A stretch of DNA of 26,724 bases from DTYU01 sp040757355 (GTDB lineage: Bacteria; Bacillota; Desulfotomaculia; Desulfotomaculales; Ammonificaceae). The stretch covers positions 1 through 26,724 of the forward strand of contig JBFLWY010000035.1 of assembly GCA_040757355.1 (NCBI GenBank), given 5' to 3'. The stretch's first letter is position 1. The number at the start of each line of letters is the position of its first letter. Positions 1 through 7,721 of this stretch are shown here, in pieces. The notes under the pieces are model-generated. The model was not told the origin of the DNA. It ran no database searches and worked only from the letters and a program-made list of their open reading frames with translations. The translations under genes were made by a program, and so were the position numbers.

Positions 1-37
1 AAACTGCGTGGGCCTCCAGCCCATCAATCTATATACT

Positions 38-229
38 TCACCCGGCTTTGGTCGTCGGCTGGCAGCCGCCGCCGGGGGAACCCTTGCTCCGTGCACTGAA
101 AACACTCCAAACCTGTTTCAACTCGCTGTTCCGGCACCGCGGGCAACGCACCTTTTCCCGTTCTGACCAAGAGACAAGAACGGTAAACCGGTGGGAACAG
201 CACAGGCATTCAAACTCGTACTGAGGCAA
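38..229 (-). CDS. FmdB-family zinc ribbon protein
   Basis: A 63-residue protein that opens with MPQYEFEC, the usual FmdB-family beginning. Two cysteine pairs form a zinc ribbon: C8 (with C10 and C11 close by) and C29-P-R-C32. The tail is the Gly/Lys-rich end usual in the family. The start is taken as TTG at 229 because AGGAG (242–238) lies 8 bases upstream; the in-frame GTG at 238 would overlap that ribosome binding site. FmdB proteins are putative regulatory or metal-binding proteins, first noted near formamidase/amidase genes. The exact role is unknown. The gene stands alone here; whatever lies downstream is outside the window. Confidence 0.8.
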   Translation of the reverse strand: MPQYEFECLCCSHRFTVLVSWSEREKVRCPRCRNSELKQVWSVFSARSKGSPGGGCQPTTKAG

Positions 230-238
230 AAAGTCCAC

Positions 239-475
239 TCCTAAATTAGACGTTCAACCTTATACTGACAGACCTTTGGGGTCCGTTCAACGTTCAACGT
301 TGATAAAAAGACCGACGCATAAGCAATTGAACCATTTTCATTCCGGTGGCGATGACTAGTCGCCGTGATTGACTCCTTAAAACGGGAAATCTAAGCCATA
401 GTATAGTATAATGTCAATCCCTCTTCAATTATCAATCAGCTTTTCCCACCCTGCTGACAAGAAAGATATAATACT
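239..475. other. Intergenic region with GTTCAAC repeats
   Basis: No gene is seen. It holds the candidate promoter above, a short tandem of CGTTCAA units at 284–303 (two full units and a partial one, with another isolated CGTTCAAC at 251–258) containing the palindrome TCAACGTTGA, and a 5-bp stem GGCGA/TCGCC near 346–363 without a T-run. Confidence 0.4.
388..417 (-). promoter_or_regulatory. Candidate promoter for the FmdB-family gene
   Basis: On the minus strand a perfect TTGACA (417–412) is followed 18 bases later by TAGATT (393–388), a 4/6 match to the -10 box. It would leave a leader of about 150 bases before the TTG start. The -10 box is poor, so this is tentative. Confidence 0.28.
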
Positions 476-2191
476 TTATTTTAACTGCTTTCCTTGAAAA
501 GATGAAGTGGTATTTTGAAAAGAAAGAATTTTTCCGGCAATTTCTCGGAAAACAGGGGCCGCATCCCATGCTCCGCTCCCACCGCCCTCAATCATTACTA
601 CAATTACATAGCTCGGCCGGTCAAGCGGTGCATAACCGGCGAACCACGCATAGGTCCGCTCTGCATCTACCTCCGCCGTACCGGTTTTTCCGGCGCTTCC
701 GAAACCTTCAAGAAAACCCCTGTAACCAGTTCCCTTGGTAGTTGAGAGAGTCATCATCTCCCTGATGGTGCGTGCCGTTTCAGCAGAAAGAATACGTTTT
801 CCGGTATCGCGTGGTAGTTCTGTAATTCCAACCGGCCGCCGAAAGCCCTTCACAAGACGCGGCCGGACATAGACCCCATCGTTTACCATTGTATTTACCA
901 AAGCCGCTATCTGAACGGGTGTGGTCAGGAGAGGCCCCTGCCCAACGCTGATGTTCACCAGATTGTGAGGTTCAAGGAAACGGGCGGGGTCCTGCCTTGA
1001 ATCGGCCGGCAACGGATAGCCCACTACACTTCTGTCAGCCAGTTCGAACGCCCGGTAGTATTCAATCAGTTTCTTCTTGCCAAGTTTCAACCCTACCCTG
1101 GCAAAGGTCGGGTTGCACGAGTACGCAAACCCCTGTGCAAAATCGACCCTTTTATGCCCGTCAGGGTTCCAGCACGGAACGAGTTTATCGGAAGCACCCT
1201 TGCAGTAATACTCGGTTCCGGGTTTAACAATCCCTTCTTCCAAAGCTGCCGCCGCCACCGCGATTTTGAATACAGAGCCCGGCGGGTAGGGGAAAAATGC
1301 GCGATCCAAAAAAACGTCCCCTTTTACACTTCTATTTACGACACCCGGACTTACAGGGGCGAAAGACGGCCGGCTCCCGACAGCGAGTATGTCACCGGTC
1401 CCCGCCTCCAGAACCACGACCGCTCCCTGCGGAACGTGCGAGTCCATTATGTCTTCAACCGCCCCTTGCAGGCGGGCATCAAGCGTTAAAACCAGATCGG
1501 CCCTTGTTGTGTCCGCTTGGTTACGGATTTTTACAGCAAGACCGGTAAGGGTCCTTCCCTCGGCGTCGCGATACGAACCTGCCACCGAGCAGGGAACCGT
1601 CCCTTTCAACAAGTGCTCGTAATAATACTCCAGACCGGCCTTTCCAACAGCGTCGCCGTAACTGTAACGCTTGGTCCCTTTATTAAGTCTTCGCCACTCG
1701 GCTAGGGAATCGATCTTCCCCAAGTAACCAACTACGTGCGCAGCCAGGGGTCGGGGTCCGTAACGCTCCTTGACCGGAACCACCGCGACTCCCGGCCAGC
1801 CCGTCCGCTCAACCGCCGCTGCCTGTTCTTCGCTTAACGGGTAAGGGAGCAAGGTCTTATTCTCTGCAATCATTTCTTTGATTTCCCGTTCCGGTGCATT
1901 TACGACGGCAGCCAAGTGTGCAGCCGTTGAATCTTTATCTCTCAGCAGTTCTGAAAATACCGCGATCCTTTTTACCCAGCGTTCACCCGTTAGAGAAACA
2001 CCGTTCTTATCGAGAATGCTTCCTCTCTGGCATTCCTCAAGGGACAACACAGCAGCCTGCTGCCTGAAAGCGGAACAGGCATATCCCGGACCGTCAACCA
2101 GTTGGATGTACGCGAGCCGCAGCAGTAACCCCCCGAAAACAAGGGTCGCGCCGGCCAGAAACAATACCAAGCGTCTCTGATATAGATACAT
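476..2191 (-). CDS. Class B penicillin-binding protein (peptidoglycan transpeptidase)
   Basis: A 571-residue protein with one N-terminal membrane segment (about residues 8–30), a non-catalytic dimerisation region starting near RGSILDKNG (56–64), and a C-terminal transpeptidase domain. All three active-site motifs are intact: S306-V-F-K309 (nucleophile and general base), S358-C-N360 and K502-T-G504. It should cross-link peptidoglycan stem peptides on the outer face of the membrane. There is no C-terminal PASTA domain, unlike many SpoVD/PBP2x proteins, so whether it serves division, elongation or sporulation cannot be decided. The ATG at 2191 has GAGGA only about four bases upstream, a close ribosome binding site. 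It is not obviously in an operon. Confidence 0.93.
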   Translation of the reverse strand: MYLYQRRLVLFLAGATLVFGGLLLRLAYIQLVDGPGYACSAFRQQAAVLSLEECQRGSILDKNGVSLTGERWVKRIAVFSELLRDKDSTAAHLAAVVNAPEREIKEMIAENKTLLPYPLSEEQAAAVERTGWPGVAVVPVKERYGPRPLAAHVVGYLGKIDSLAEWRRLNKGTKRYSYGDAVGKAGLEYYYEHLLKGTVPCSVAGSYRDAEGRTLTGLAVKIRNQADTTRADLVLTLDARLQGAVEDIMDSHVPQGAVVVLEAGTGDILAVGSRPSFAPVSPGVVNRSVKGDVFLDRAFFPYPPGSVFKIAVAAAALEEGIVKPGTEYYCKGASDKLVPCWNPDGHKRVDFAQGFAYSCNPTFARVGLKLGKKKLIEYYRAFELADRSVVGYPLPADSRQDPARFLEPHNLVNISVGQGPLLTTPVQIAALVNTMVNDGVYVRPRLVKGFRRPVGITELPRDTGKRILSAETARTIREMMTLSTTKGTGYRGFLEGFGSAGKTGTAEVDAERTYAWFAGYAPLDRPSYVIVVMIEGGGSGAWDAAPVFREIAGKILSFQNTTSSFQGKQLK

Positions 2192-2656
2192 GCTTCCTCA
2201 CAATCCCGTTTACGGGTAACTCAGGCACCCCGCGGGGCGCGGCTAAAGCTTGCGCATAGCGCCATGACCAGCCACTCGGGCCAAATCTTCACCCAGCACT
2301 CAGTTACGTCTTGATAAGATACTACTTTTGAGAAAACACATATTTGTTCGCTCCGCGAGACTACACTTTCATAACAATCTGAGTGCTGGGCTCCGGTTCG
2401 TCCCTCGCGGCTTACGCGCTCTGCCCAGCGATAGCCTGGCGTTCCGTAAGTGTGATGTGACAGGCTGAATAGTTACGTTTAGGGAAAGCTTTACCCGTCC
2501 GGGAGTAGGTTATACAGTGTGAGGCAGCAATCCCGCTTCTCTCTGAGCTAAGCCCGCTAACCCGCATTCTTAAAATGCATATTCCTATACATACCATGAT
2601 CCGCCGCCGGATCCTCAGGAAAACCGGCACCAAATGGCGTAACAGGTGGTAGAATT
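2192..2656. other. Long non-coding region with an inverted-repeat element
   Basis: About 465 bp without a convincing gene between two divergent genes. It contains the 99-bp inverted-repeat element at 2292–2390, a 10-bp palindrome CCCCGCGGGG at 2228–2237, and a small GCATT/AATGC stem near 2571–2585. No clear sigma-A promoter is seen for either neighbour. Confidence 0.5.
2292..2390. repeat. 99-bp element with 12-bp terminal inverted repeats (copy 1)
   Basis: The ends CCCAGCACTCAG (2292–2303) and CTGAGTGCTGGG (2379–2390) are perfect inverted repeats. The 75 bp between them are A/T-rich and non-coding. A second element with almost the same ends and length lies at 11052–11151. No target-site duplication is visible. 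It could be a small non-autonomous mobile element or a dispersed structured repeat. Confidence 0.65.
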
Positions 2657-2713
2657 ATGGTGGTAAACCTATTTGACCATAAGTTGCGCAAAGGAGAGAG
2701 ACCGGACCTGTGA
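2657..2713 (+). CDS. Possible 18-codon leader peptide coupled to the MBL gene
   Basis: An ATG at 2657 follows AGGTGG (2645–2650) by 6 bases and opens an 18-codon frame ending in TGA at 2711–2713. That stop overlaps the GTG start (2710–2712) of the metallo-hydrolase gene in a GTGA arrangement, which is typical of translational coupling. The peptide is polar and basic, begins MVVNLFDHK and resembles nothing I recognise. The ribosome binding site of the next gene (AAGGAG, 2691–2696) lies inside this frame. It could be a chance ORF. Confidence 0.3.
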   Translation: MVVNLFDHKLRKGERPDL

Positions 2714-3857
2714 TTAAAAAAATGGCGGATAACTTCTTTTTTATCGAACGCGGTTGGCTTAACGGAAACCACTTCGTTTTCAACGGTAAAAGTAAAATAC
2801 TTATCGATACAGGGTACAAGAAAAACCTCGAACAGACAGTGCACCTTATCAACCGGACCGGTGTTGACATCCGGCAAGTGGAGTTGATCGTTTCCACCCA
2901 CTGCCACTGTGATCATATCGGCGGAAACCGGTACATCCAGGAGCTTTCCGGCTGTGAGATTGGGATGCACCCCATAGACCGGCATTTCATAGAAACGAAA
3001 AACGACTGGTACACCTGGTGGCGCTACTACGACCAGGNNNNNNNNNNNNNNNNNNNNNNNNNNNNNNNNNNNNNNNNNNNNNNNNNNNNNNNNNNNNNNN
3101 NNNNNNNNNNNNNNNNNNNNNNNNNNNNNNNNNNNNNGATCATATCGGCGGAAACCGGTACATCCAGGAGCTTTCCGGCTGTGAGATTGGGATGCACCCC
3201 ATAGACCGGCATTTCATAGAAACGAAAAACGACTGGTACACCTGGTGGCGCTACTACGACCAGGAAGCGGACTTTTTCACCGTGAACAGGAGCTTTGCAG
3301 AGGGTGACGCCATAAAGCTTGACGACCTTGAGCTGATGGTACTGCATACACCGGGACATGCTTCCGGGCAGATCTCACTCTATTGCCCGCAGCACCGGTT
3401 CCTCCTCTCCGCCGACGCTGCGTGGGACGGGGACTTCGGCGTGCTTACAACCCGCATCGAGGGGAACATCAGTCCCTTTTTACACCAGGAATCCCTGGAT
3501 AAGCTGGCTTCGTTGGCCGTATCGGTGGTTTACCCCGGCCACGGAAGCCCGATCTACGACCCGAAAGGTGCAATCGACCGCTGCCGGAGAAGACTGGAAT
3601 CGTTTCTGAAGGAACCGGAAAGGCTGGGGCGCGACCAAATAAAAAAGATAGTCCTGTATACGCTGCTGGCCAAATCGGGGTTCCAGGAGGAAGGCTTTTT
3701 TGAATACCTGAAAAAGACCCATTGGTTCCACGAAGTCGTGGATCTCTTCTTTAACAGTCAGTATCGACCCGTTTATGAGGATGTCATTTCCGAGTTAGTC
3801 AACAAAAAACTGGTGGCAAGAGAAAACGGCAGGCTGGTTGCCATGTTAAAGGCCTAA
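2710..3857 (+). CDS. Metallo-beta-lactamase-fold hydrolase, interrupted by a scaffold gap
   Basis: As written the gene is broken by 100 Ns (3038–3137) into two frames, but removing the gap and one copy of the flanking 127-bp duplication gives one frame of 306 residues. In the joined protein the metal-binding motif is H64-C-H66-C-D68-H69, followed by H141 in HTPGHASG, D160 in SADAAWDGD and H202 in PGHG, a complete binuclear zinc site. Residues from about 220 to the end look like the winged-helix tail found on LACTB2-like hydrolases. Substrate unknown; family members cleave thioesters, lactones or nucleic acids. The start is GTG with AAGGAG 13 bases upstream, a rather long spacing. It is the only plus-strand gene here and converges on mltG. 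Confidence 0.85.
2911..3264. other. Scaffold gap (100 N) flanked by an exact 127-bp duplication
   Basis: Bases 2911–3037 and 3138–3264 are identical over 127 bp and abut a run of exactly 100 Ns. 127 is a common largest k-mer of de Bruijn assemblers, whose neighbouring contigs overlap by exactly k. The two contig ends therefore probably overlap and the gap is not real sequence. Collapsing 227 bases restores the reading frame of the hydrolase. Confidence 0.9.
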
Positions 3858-3889
3858 GGGAGTTTCTCAGCCCCGGATAAAACGACTGA

Positions 3890-4963
3890 TTACTCAGGAT
3901 TGCTCTGATAGCGCCCTTTGTTGGCGTTATGTTCGGCGAGTGTCCGCGAAAAAGCATGGCTCCCGTCGGGTTTAGCCACGTAGTATAGGTAATCGGTTTC
4001 TGCCGGTCGGATTACCGCCAACAATGAAGCACGGCCGGGGGCCGCAATCGGTCCGGGTGGAAGCCCGGTAACGCGGTAGGTGTTGTAAGGGGAATCGACC
4101 GTGAGGTCCTCGTACAGGATGCGCTCCCGGTGTTCGCCGAGAGCGTATTGGACCGTGGCGTCCACCTGTAACGGCATCCCCTTACGAAGACGGTTGTACA
4201 GCACGCCGGCGATCAGAGCCCGCTCCTCGCTGCGCTTTGCCTCACGTTCCACAAGTGATGCAAGGGTGACGGCTTGGTGAGCTGTCAAACCTTGCTTAGC
4301 CGCTTCCGCGGCCAGGTTCAGTTCTTGGGAGACTGTCGCAAAACGGCGGAGCATACCCTCAATAACCGCATGCACCGAAACGTCCGGAAAAACCTGGTAC
4401 GTGTCAGGAAAAAGGTACCCTTCAAACCTTGCCGGACCAACCAGGTCACGTGGAAGGAAAGTATAGCCGAATTCTCCGTTCTGTAACTCATGCAAAAAAG
4501 CTTGTCCGCTGGCAATATTTTGTCGCTCCAGGCGTGCAGCGATCTCCTTCACGGTCAGCCCTTCAGGAATGGTAAACCTCTTTGTAACCTGTTCACCACT
4601 GGTTAACCGCCTGAGTATTTCCGGCACTGAAAGCTCGGATGAAACCTTGTAGGTTCCGGTTGCTATACGCTTGTCCAGGTCATGCGACCGGGCATAAAAA
4701 CGAAAAAGGGTCGGGTTTCTGATTATTTTGTTTTGGTAAAGTTTTGCTGCCACCCAACTCGTGGTTGCCCCTTCGGGTATCGCGAATTCGATGGTTTTCC
4801 CACCCCCCGCCGGCTTCAACCCCCAGGAAATATAAGAAACAGTCGCCCCGACGAGAAAACCCGGGATTGCCAGGAGCAAAAATGCAAAAGCAAGAGTGCG
4901 CCTTGTTTTTATAACTCCCAGCGTTGCACAGACCATCCTGCTAAACCTTTCCCAACCCAGCAT
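3890..4963 (-). CDS. mltG: Endolytic transglycosylase MltG (YceG family)
   Basis: A membrane-anchored enzyme that cuts nascent glycan strands and so ends peptidoglycan polymerisation. With the ATG at 4963 it has 357 residues; the ATG shares its A with the TGA stop of the upstream VanW gene (TGATG), a sign of translational coupling. A TTG directly before it (4966) is an alternative. Visible are a short cytoplasmic stretch, one membrane helix (about 22–46), a LysM-like region (about 55–180) and the catalytic YceG domain. The catalytic glutamate is the first E of SLVEREAKR (residue 239), followed by the conserved VDATVQYALG and GLPPGPIAAPG stretches. It is the last gene of the alaS–mltG cluster. 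Confidence 0.93.
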   Translation of the reverse strand: MLGWERFSRMVCATLGVIKTRRTLAFAFLLLAIPGFLVGATVSYISWGLKPAGGGKTIEFAIPEGATTSWVAAKLYQNKIIRNPTLFRFYARSHDLDKRIATGTYKVSSELSVPEILRRLTSGEQVTKRFTIPEGLTVKEIAARLERQNIASGQAFLHELQNGEFGYTFLPRDLVGPARFEGYLFPDTYQVFPDVSVHAVIEGMLRRFATVSQELNLAAEAAKQGLTAHQAVTLASLVEREAKRSEERALIAGVLYNRLRKGMPLQVDATVQYALGEHRERILYEDLTVDSPYNTYRVTGLPPGPIAAPGRASLLAVIRPAETDYLYYVAKPDGSHAFSRTLAEHNANKGRYQSNPE

Positions 4964-6465
4964 CAATTGTTTTGATTCCCGCCTTCATAAACGTTACCGG
5001 CAGTCGAGTCTCCCGGTTCCTGACTACTGGGTTCACTCAGGTTGCCGGTCCCCTGACCGGGTAATTCGCCTGGCACCGGCGTTTCGCGCTCCCCGGGCTT
5101 CTGCGGCGAAACTACGGCCGGGATAACCTTGGTCCCCACAGCCACAATCTCATCAAGCGGATGGTAGGAACTTGACGGCAGTTGTTCTTTCACTACCTCG
5201 TCCCCGTACCAGATAAGGCGCTCCGCCTTCGCCTGGCAGCCGCGGATGCCCTTTTGTTTAACCACTGTTTTTCCGGCTTCGAGGTTCGGATCCTCGTACC
5301 TGATGACCTTTGGTTCGAGAACCTTAGTGACCCAACTGCGGACTTCCACGCGGCGTTTGAAATTGTTGTTGCCGTAAATCTTAACAGTCAGGCGGTTCCT
5401 GCTTACTGAAGTACGGAGGTAAAGGTATTTATCCGTGTTGTTTTGAAACCTGAAGTCTGAACCCCCGTAAACCACCGTTGCGTCCCGCCCTGCGGGCACA
5501 TAGTCCACCGGTAGTGAGTGGCTGCGCCTCTCGACGATTTTAAGCCCGGTTAACAACACCGCGTTGTATAGCGTTGTAGAGACCTGGCATACCCCGCCGC
5601 CTACGGCATCCACAAATTCGTTGTTTATTATCATCGGCGCCGTCTTATAACCCGCCTCAGTACTGCGGGGACCAACAATGTCGTTAAACGAAACTGTCTC
5701 CCCCGGCTTTACCAGCAACCCGTTAAGCGCGCCGGCGGCAACGCTGATATTGTATACCCGGTTGACCTTGGTGGGGTTGAAGGTGGTGGTAAAATCACCG
5801 AGAAGGCAATTGATACCCATGGAATAGATTTCCTCAGTGGTATGATCAGGCGGGAGTTCTTTCAGCCTGATCCGAACCACGGGCTCGCGGCCCTTGTTCA
5901 GAATCGCGAGCAACTGGTCGTAGGCAGCCGCCGCGTCAGCATACTTACCATCCCGGCCGGGAACGACAACGATGGTGTCATCGGGGAGTACCCTAAAACC
6001 GGCATCTTGCGGTAAGACCGTTAATTCGCGGGTCAATTCTGCAACAAGGGAAGTAAGCGTTTCCCTGTCAACCCTTGCGGTAACCGGGAAGTTAATACCC
6101 TCGCGGGCAACCCGGCGCCTCTCCAGATAACGCTGTATGAGCCAACCCCTATGCCCTACGGTCAATGCTTTTTGCAAGACCGCAGTATCAACAGTAACAC
6201 CGGCTCTTTCAAGCGGCAAGGGCCAAGCGTGCCCGGCACACTCCAACCTTACCGGTCGAGAGAGCAACTGCGCCTCGTATTCCCTCAGCTTGGCCATAGC
6301 CTCTGTGGCGGTGAGCCCTCCAAAAGGCATTCCGCCTATACTGACTCCATTAACAATGATATCCGGACGGACGTTGGCCTTTTCTACGGTCCAAAGCGCG
6401 AACGCACTGGTTGCAAATCCGAAAATAAGGACGATAGCCGCAACCAAAACAATCGTGCGGCGCAA
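4963..6465 (-). CDS. VanW-family protein with G5 domain (exported)
   Basis: A 500-residue exported or membrane-anchored protein. A hydrophobic segment at 3–24 acts as signal or anchor. It is followed by a putative peptidoglycan-binding region (about 35–210), the VanW domain (about 220–345, with SFNDIVGPR and VGGGVCQVSTTLYNA), a G5 domain (about 370–447) and a Pro/Gly/Ser-rich tail. Proteins of this architecture (YoaR-like) are common in Clostridia and thought to act in cell wall maintenance; no enzymatic activity is established. The VanW name does not imply vancomycin resistance. The start is TTG with GAGGAGGG 7 bases upstream. It sits between a DUF1292 gene and mltG, in keeping with a wall function. 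Confidence 0.9.
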   Translation of the reverse strand: MRRTIVLVAAIVLIFGFATSAFALWTVEKANVRPDIIVNGVSIGGMPFGGLTATEAMAKLREYEAQLLSRPVRLECAGHAWPLPLERAGVTVDTAVLQKALTVGHRGWLIQRYLERRRVAREGINFPVTARVDRETLTSLVAELTRELTVLPQDAGFRVLPDDTIVVVPGRDGKYADAAAAYDQLLAILNKGREPVVRIRLKELPPDHTTEEIYSMGINCLLGDFTTTFNPTKVNRVYNISVAAGALNGLLVKPGETVSFNDIVGPRSTEAGYKTAPMIINNEFVDAVGGGVCQVSTTLYNAVLLTGLKIVERRSHSLPVDYVPAGRDATVVYGGSDFRFQNNTDKYLYLRTSVSRNRLTVKIYGNNNFKRRVEVRSWVTKVLEPKVIRYEDPNLEAGKTVVKQKGIRGCQAKAERLIWYGDEVVKEQLPSSSYHPLDEIVAVGTKVIPAVVSPQKPGERETPVPGELPGQGTGNLSEPSSQEPGDSTAGNVYEGGNQNN

Positions 6466-6480
6466 ACAAACGCCCTCCTC

Positions 6481-6750
6481 TTAGTTATCCTCGTCCTCCT
6501 GAAACCGAGTTTCTTCCCAAAAATCTGCTACCTTTTCCCATTCATCATCTTCGGGATCGACCAGGATTTCGTTTCCTTCGTTGTCCTGGCTGAATTTTAA
6601 GATGATTGCTTCGGCGGCTTCTTCGTCCTGTCCAACAGGTAAAAGAATAGCGTATTCCAATCCGTCTACTTCAAGAATATCCAATACTTCAAAGTCGTGT
6701 TCCTCGCCGTCCTCATCTATGAGGGTAATGACTTCGAGCTCATCCGCCAT
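6481..6750 (-). CDS. DUF1292 family protein (YrzB-like)
   Basis: An 89-residue, very acidic protein (many Asp/Glu, ending in DEDN) starting MADELEVITLIDEDGEEHDFEV. The pattern of ITLIDEDG, then EYAILLP, then EAIILKF is the DUF1292 signature. Function unknown. In Firmicutes it is regularly found between ruvX/yqgF and mltG, as here, which supports the call more than any biochemical knowledge. The ATG is preceded by AGGTGAT. Its stop lies within the leader of the VanW gene, so the two are probably cotranscribed. Confidence 0.88.
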   Translation of the reverse strand: MADELEVITLIDEDGEEHDFEVLDILEVDGLEYAILLPVGQDEEAAEAIILKFSQDNEGNEILVDPEDDEWEKVADFWEETRFQEDEDN

Positions 6751-6808
6751 TATATCACCTTTTCTCCTTTACAAGATAATGGAATTATATACCTGGAATA
6801 CGCTAACG

Positions 6809-7237
6809 TCAAGCACCGCCTGCTTCAGGCGCCTGCCGGCTGTCAAGATAGCTCTGAAGAATCAGAACTGCCGCCAGCTTGTCGATCACCCGCCGGCGTT
6901 TCTCCCGCCCGACATTGGCCTGAATCAGGTACCGCTCCGCGGCGCTGGTTGTAAAGCGTTCATCCCAAAACGTTACCTTAAGACCTTTTCTTTCAAGAAC
7001 CGATGCAAAGTCAGCAACCTTTCGCGCTTGGGGTCCCATACCGCCGTCAAGCGCACGCGGTAAACCAACGACGATTTCCCGCACCTCGTACTTTCTAACG
7101 AGCGCCTGGAGCCGCTCAACATCATCATTTAATTTTCCCCTTTTCAAAACTCCTAACCCCTGGGCAGTAATCCCAAGCGGGTCACTGACCGCCATCCCTA
7201 TCCTATGCTCACCCACATCGAGTCCCAGTATCCTCAT
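6809..7237 (-). CDS. ruvX: Putative pre-16S rRNA nuclease / Holliday junction resolvase-like YqgF
   Basis: 142 residues with the RNase H-like fold of YqgF/RuvX. The N-terminal LGLDVGEHRIGMAVSD carries the first catalytic aspartate (D7), VVGLPRALDGGMGPQA matches the conserved G-LP loop, and FWDERFTT holds the next acidic residues. In E. coli the protein is needed for 5'-end maturation of 16S rRNA; a Holliday junction resolvase role was proposed earlier. The ATG at 7237 is preceded by GGGTGAT. A strong hairpin lies between it and ireB upstream, so its expression may be partly uncoupled from alaS–ireB. Confidence 0.93.
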   Translation of the reverse strand: MRILGLDVGEHRIGMAVSDPLGITAQGLGVLKRGKLNDDVERLQALVRKYEVREIVVGLPRALDGGMGPQARKVADFASVLERKGLKVTFWDERFTTSAAERYLIQANVGREKRRRVIDKLAAVLILQSYLDSRQAPEAGGA

Positions 7238-7266
7238 TCAATCACCCATGTTGACCGTCAAAATAA

Positions 7267-7292
7267 CGCCAGAGACAAAAAGGTCTCTGGCG
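7267..7292 (-). terminator. Intercistronic hairpin between ireB and ruvX
   Basis: CGCCAGAGAC and GTCTCTGGCG form a perfect 10-bp stem with a 6-base loop, 27 bases after the ireB stop. On the minus strand it is followed by TTATTTTG, an imperfect T-run. It may be a partial terminator or an RNA-stabilising hairpin that sets the ireB:ruvX ratio. Confidence 0.6.
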
Positions 7293-7319
7293 GGAAAAAC
7301 TGCCTACGCAATCTGATAT

Positions 7320-7604
7320 TCAGAAATCTTGGTACTTTATCCCTTCCTTTTCAAGATAAGCCCTGACGAACTCTTCTAAGAGTTCATCGCGTTCCAGACG
7401 GCGGATCAAGTTGCGGGCGTTTTGGTAACTGGTTATATAAGCCGGATCACCGGAAAGCAAGTACCCAACGAACTGGTTTATCGGGTTATACCCCTTTTCC
7501 TTAAGCGCCATAACCACTACCAAAACGATGTCCCTGATAGTCTGCGGCTCTTCTTTCCTGACCTGAAACATCACGGTCTTTTCTCCGAACCTGGCGTCTT
7601 CCAC
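7320..7604 (-). CDS. ireB: IreB family regulatory phosphoprotein (DUF965)
   Basis: 94 residues. The beginning (FGEKTVMFQV), the middle (YNPINQFVGYLLSGDPAYITSY) and the end (RDELLEEFVRAYLEKEG) match the highly conserved IreB/YrzL family. In Enterococcus faecalis IreB is a substrate of the Ser/Thr kinase IreK and negatively affects cephalosporin resistance; a small cytoplasmic role in envelope stress signalling is likely here but not shown. The family's phosphorylated threonines lie in the N-terminal part; which Thr is used here is unknown. The start is GTG behind a run of G residues. It follows alaS, the usual order in Firmicutes. Confidence 0.93.
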   Translation of the reverse strand: MEDARFGEKTVMFQVRKEEPQTIRDIVLVVVMALKEKGYNPINQFVGYLLSGDPAYITSYQNARNLIRRLERDELLEEFVRAYLEKEGIKYQDF

Positions 7605-7721
7605 TTATACCCCCCCGCTACTGTCTCCGCCGAGTTTATCTTCCAACACTTTCCCACCTTTATATCTTTTAGATATGCCAGCCAATTTTCCTCTATGATG
7701 GAAGGAATTTTGTCAATGAAT

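Noticed and set aside
4963..6465. Vancomycin resistance from the VanW-type gene
   Set aside because: VanW-domain proteins are common wall proteins in Clostridia; no vanHAX genes are here and ddl has the D-Ala-specific K-Y pair.
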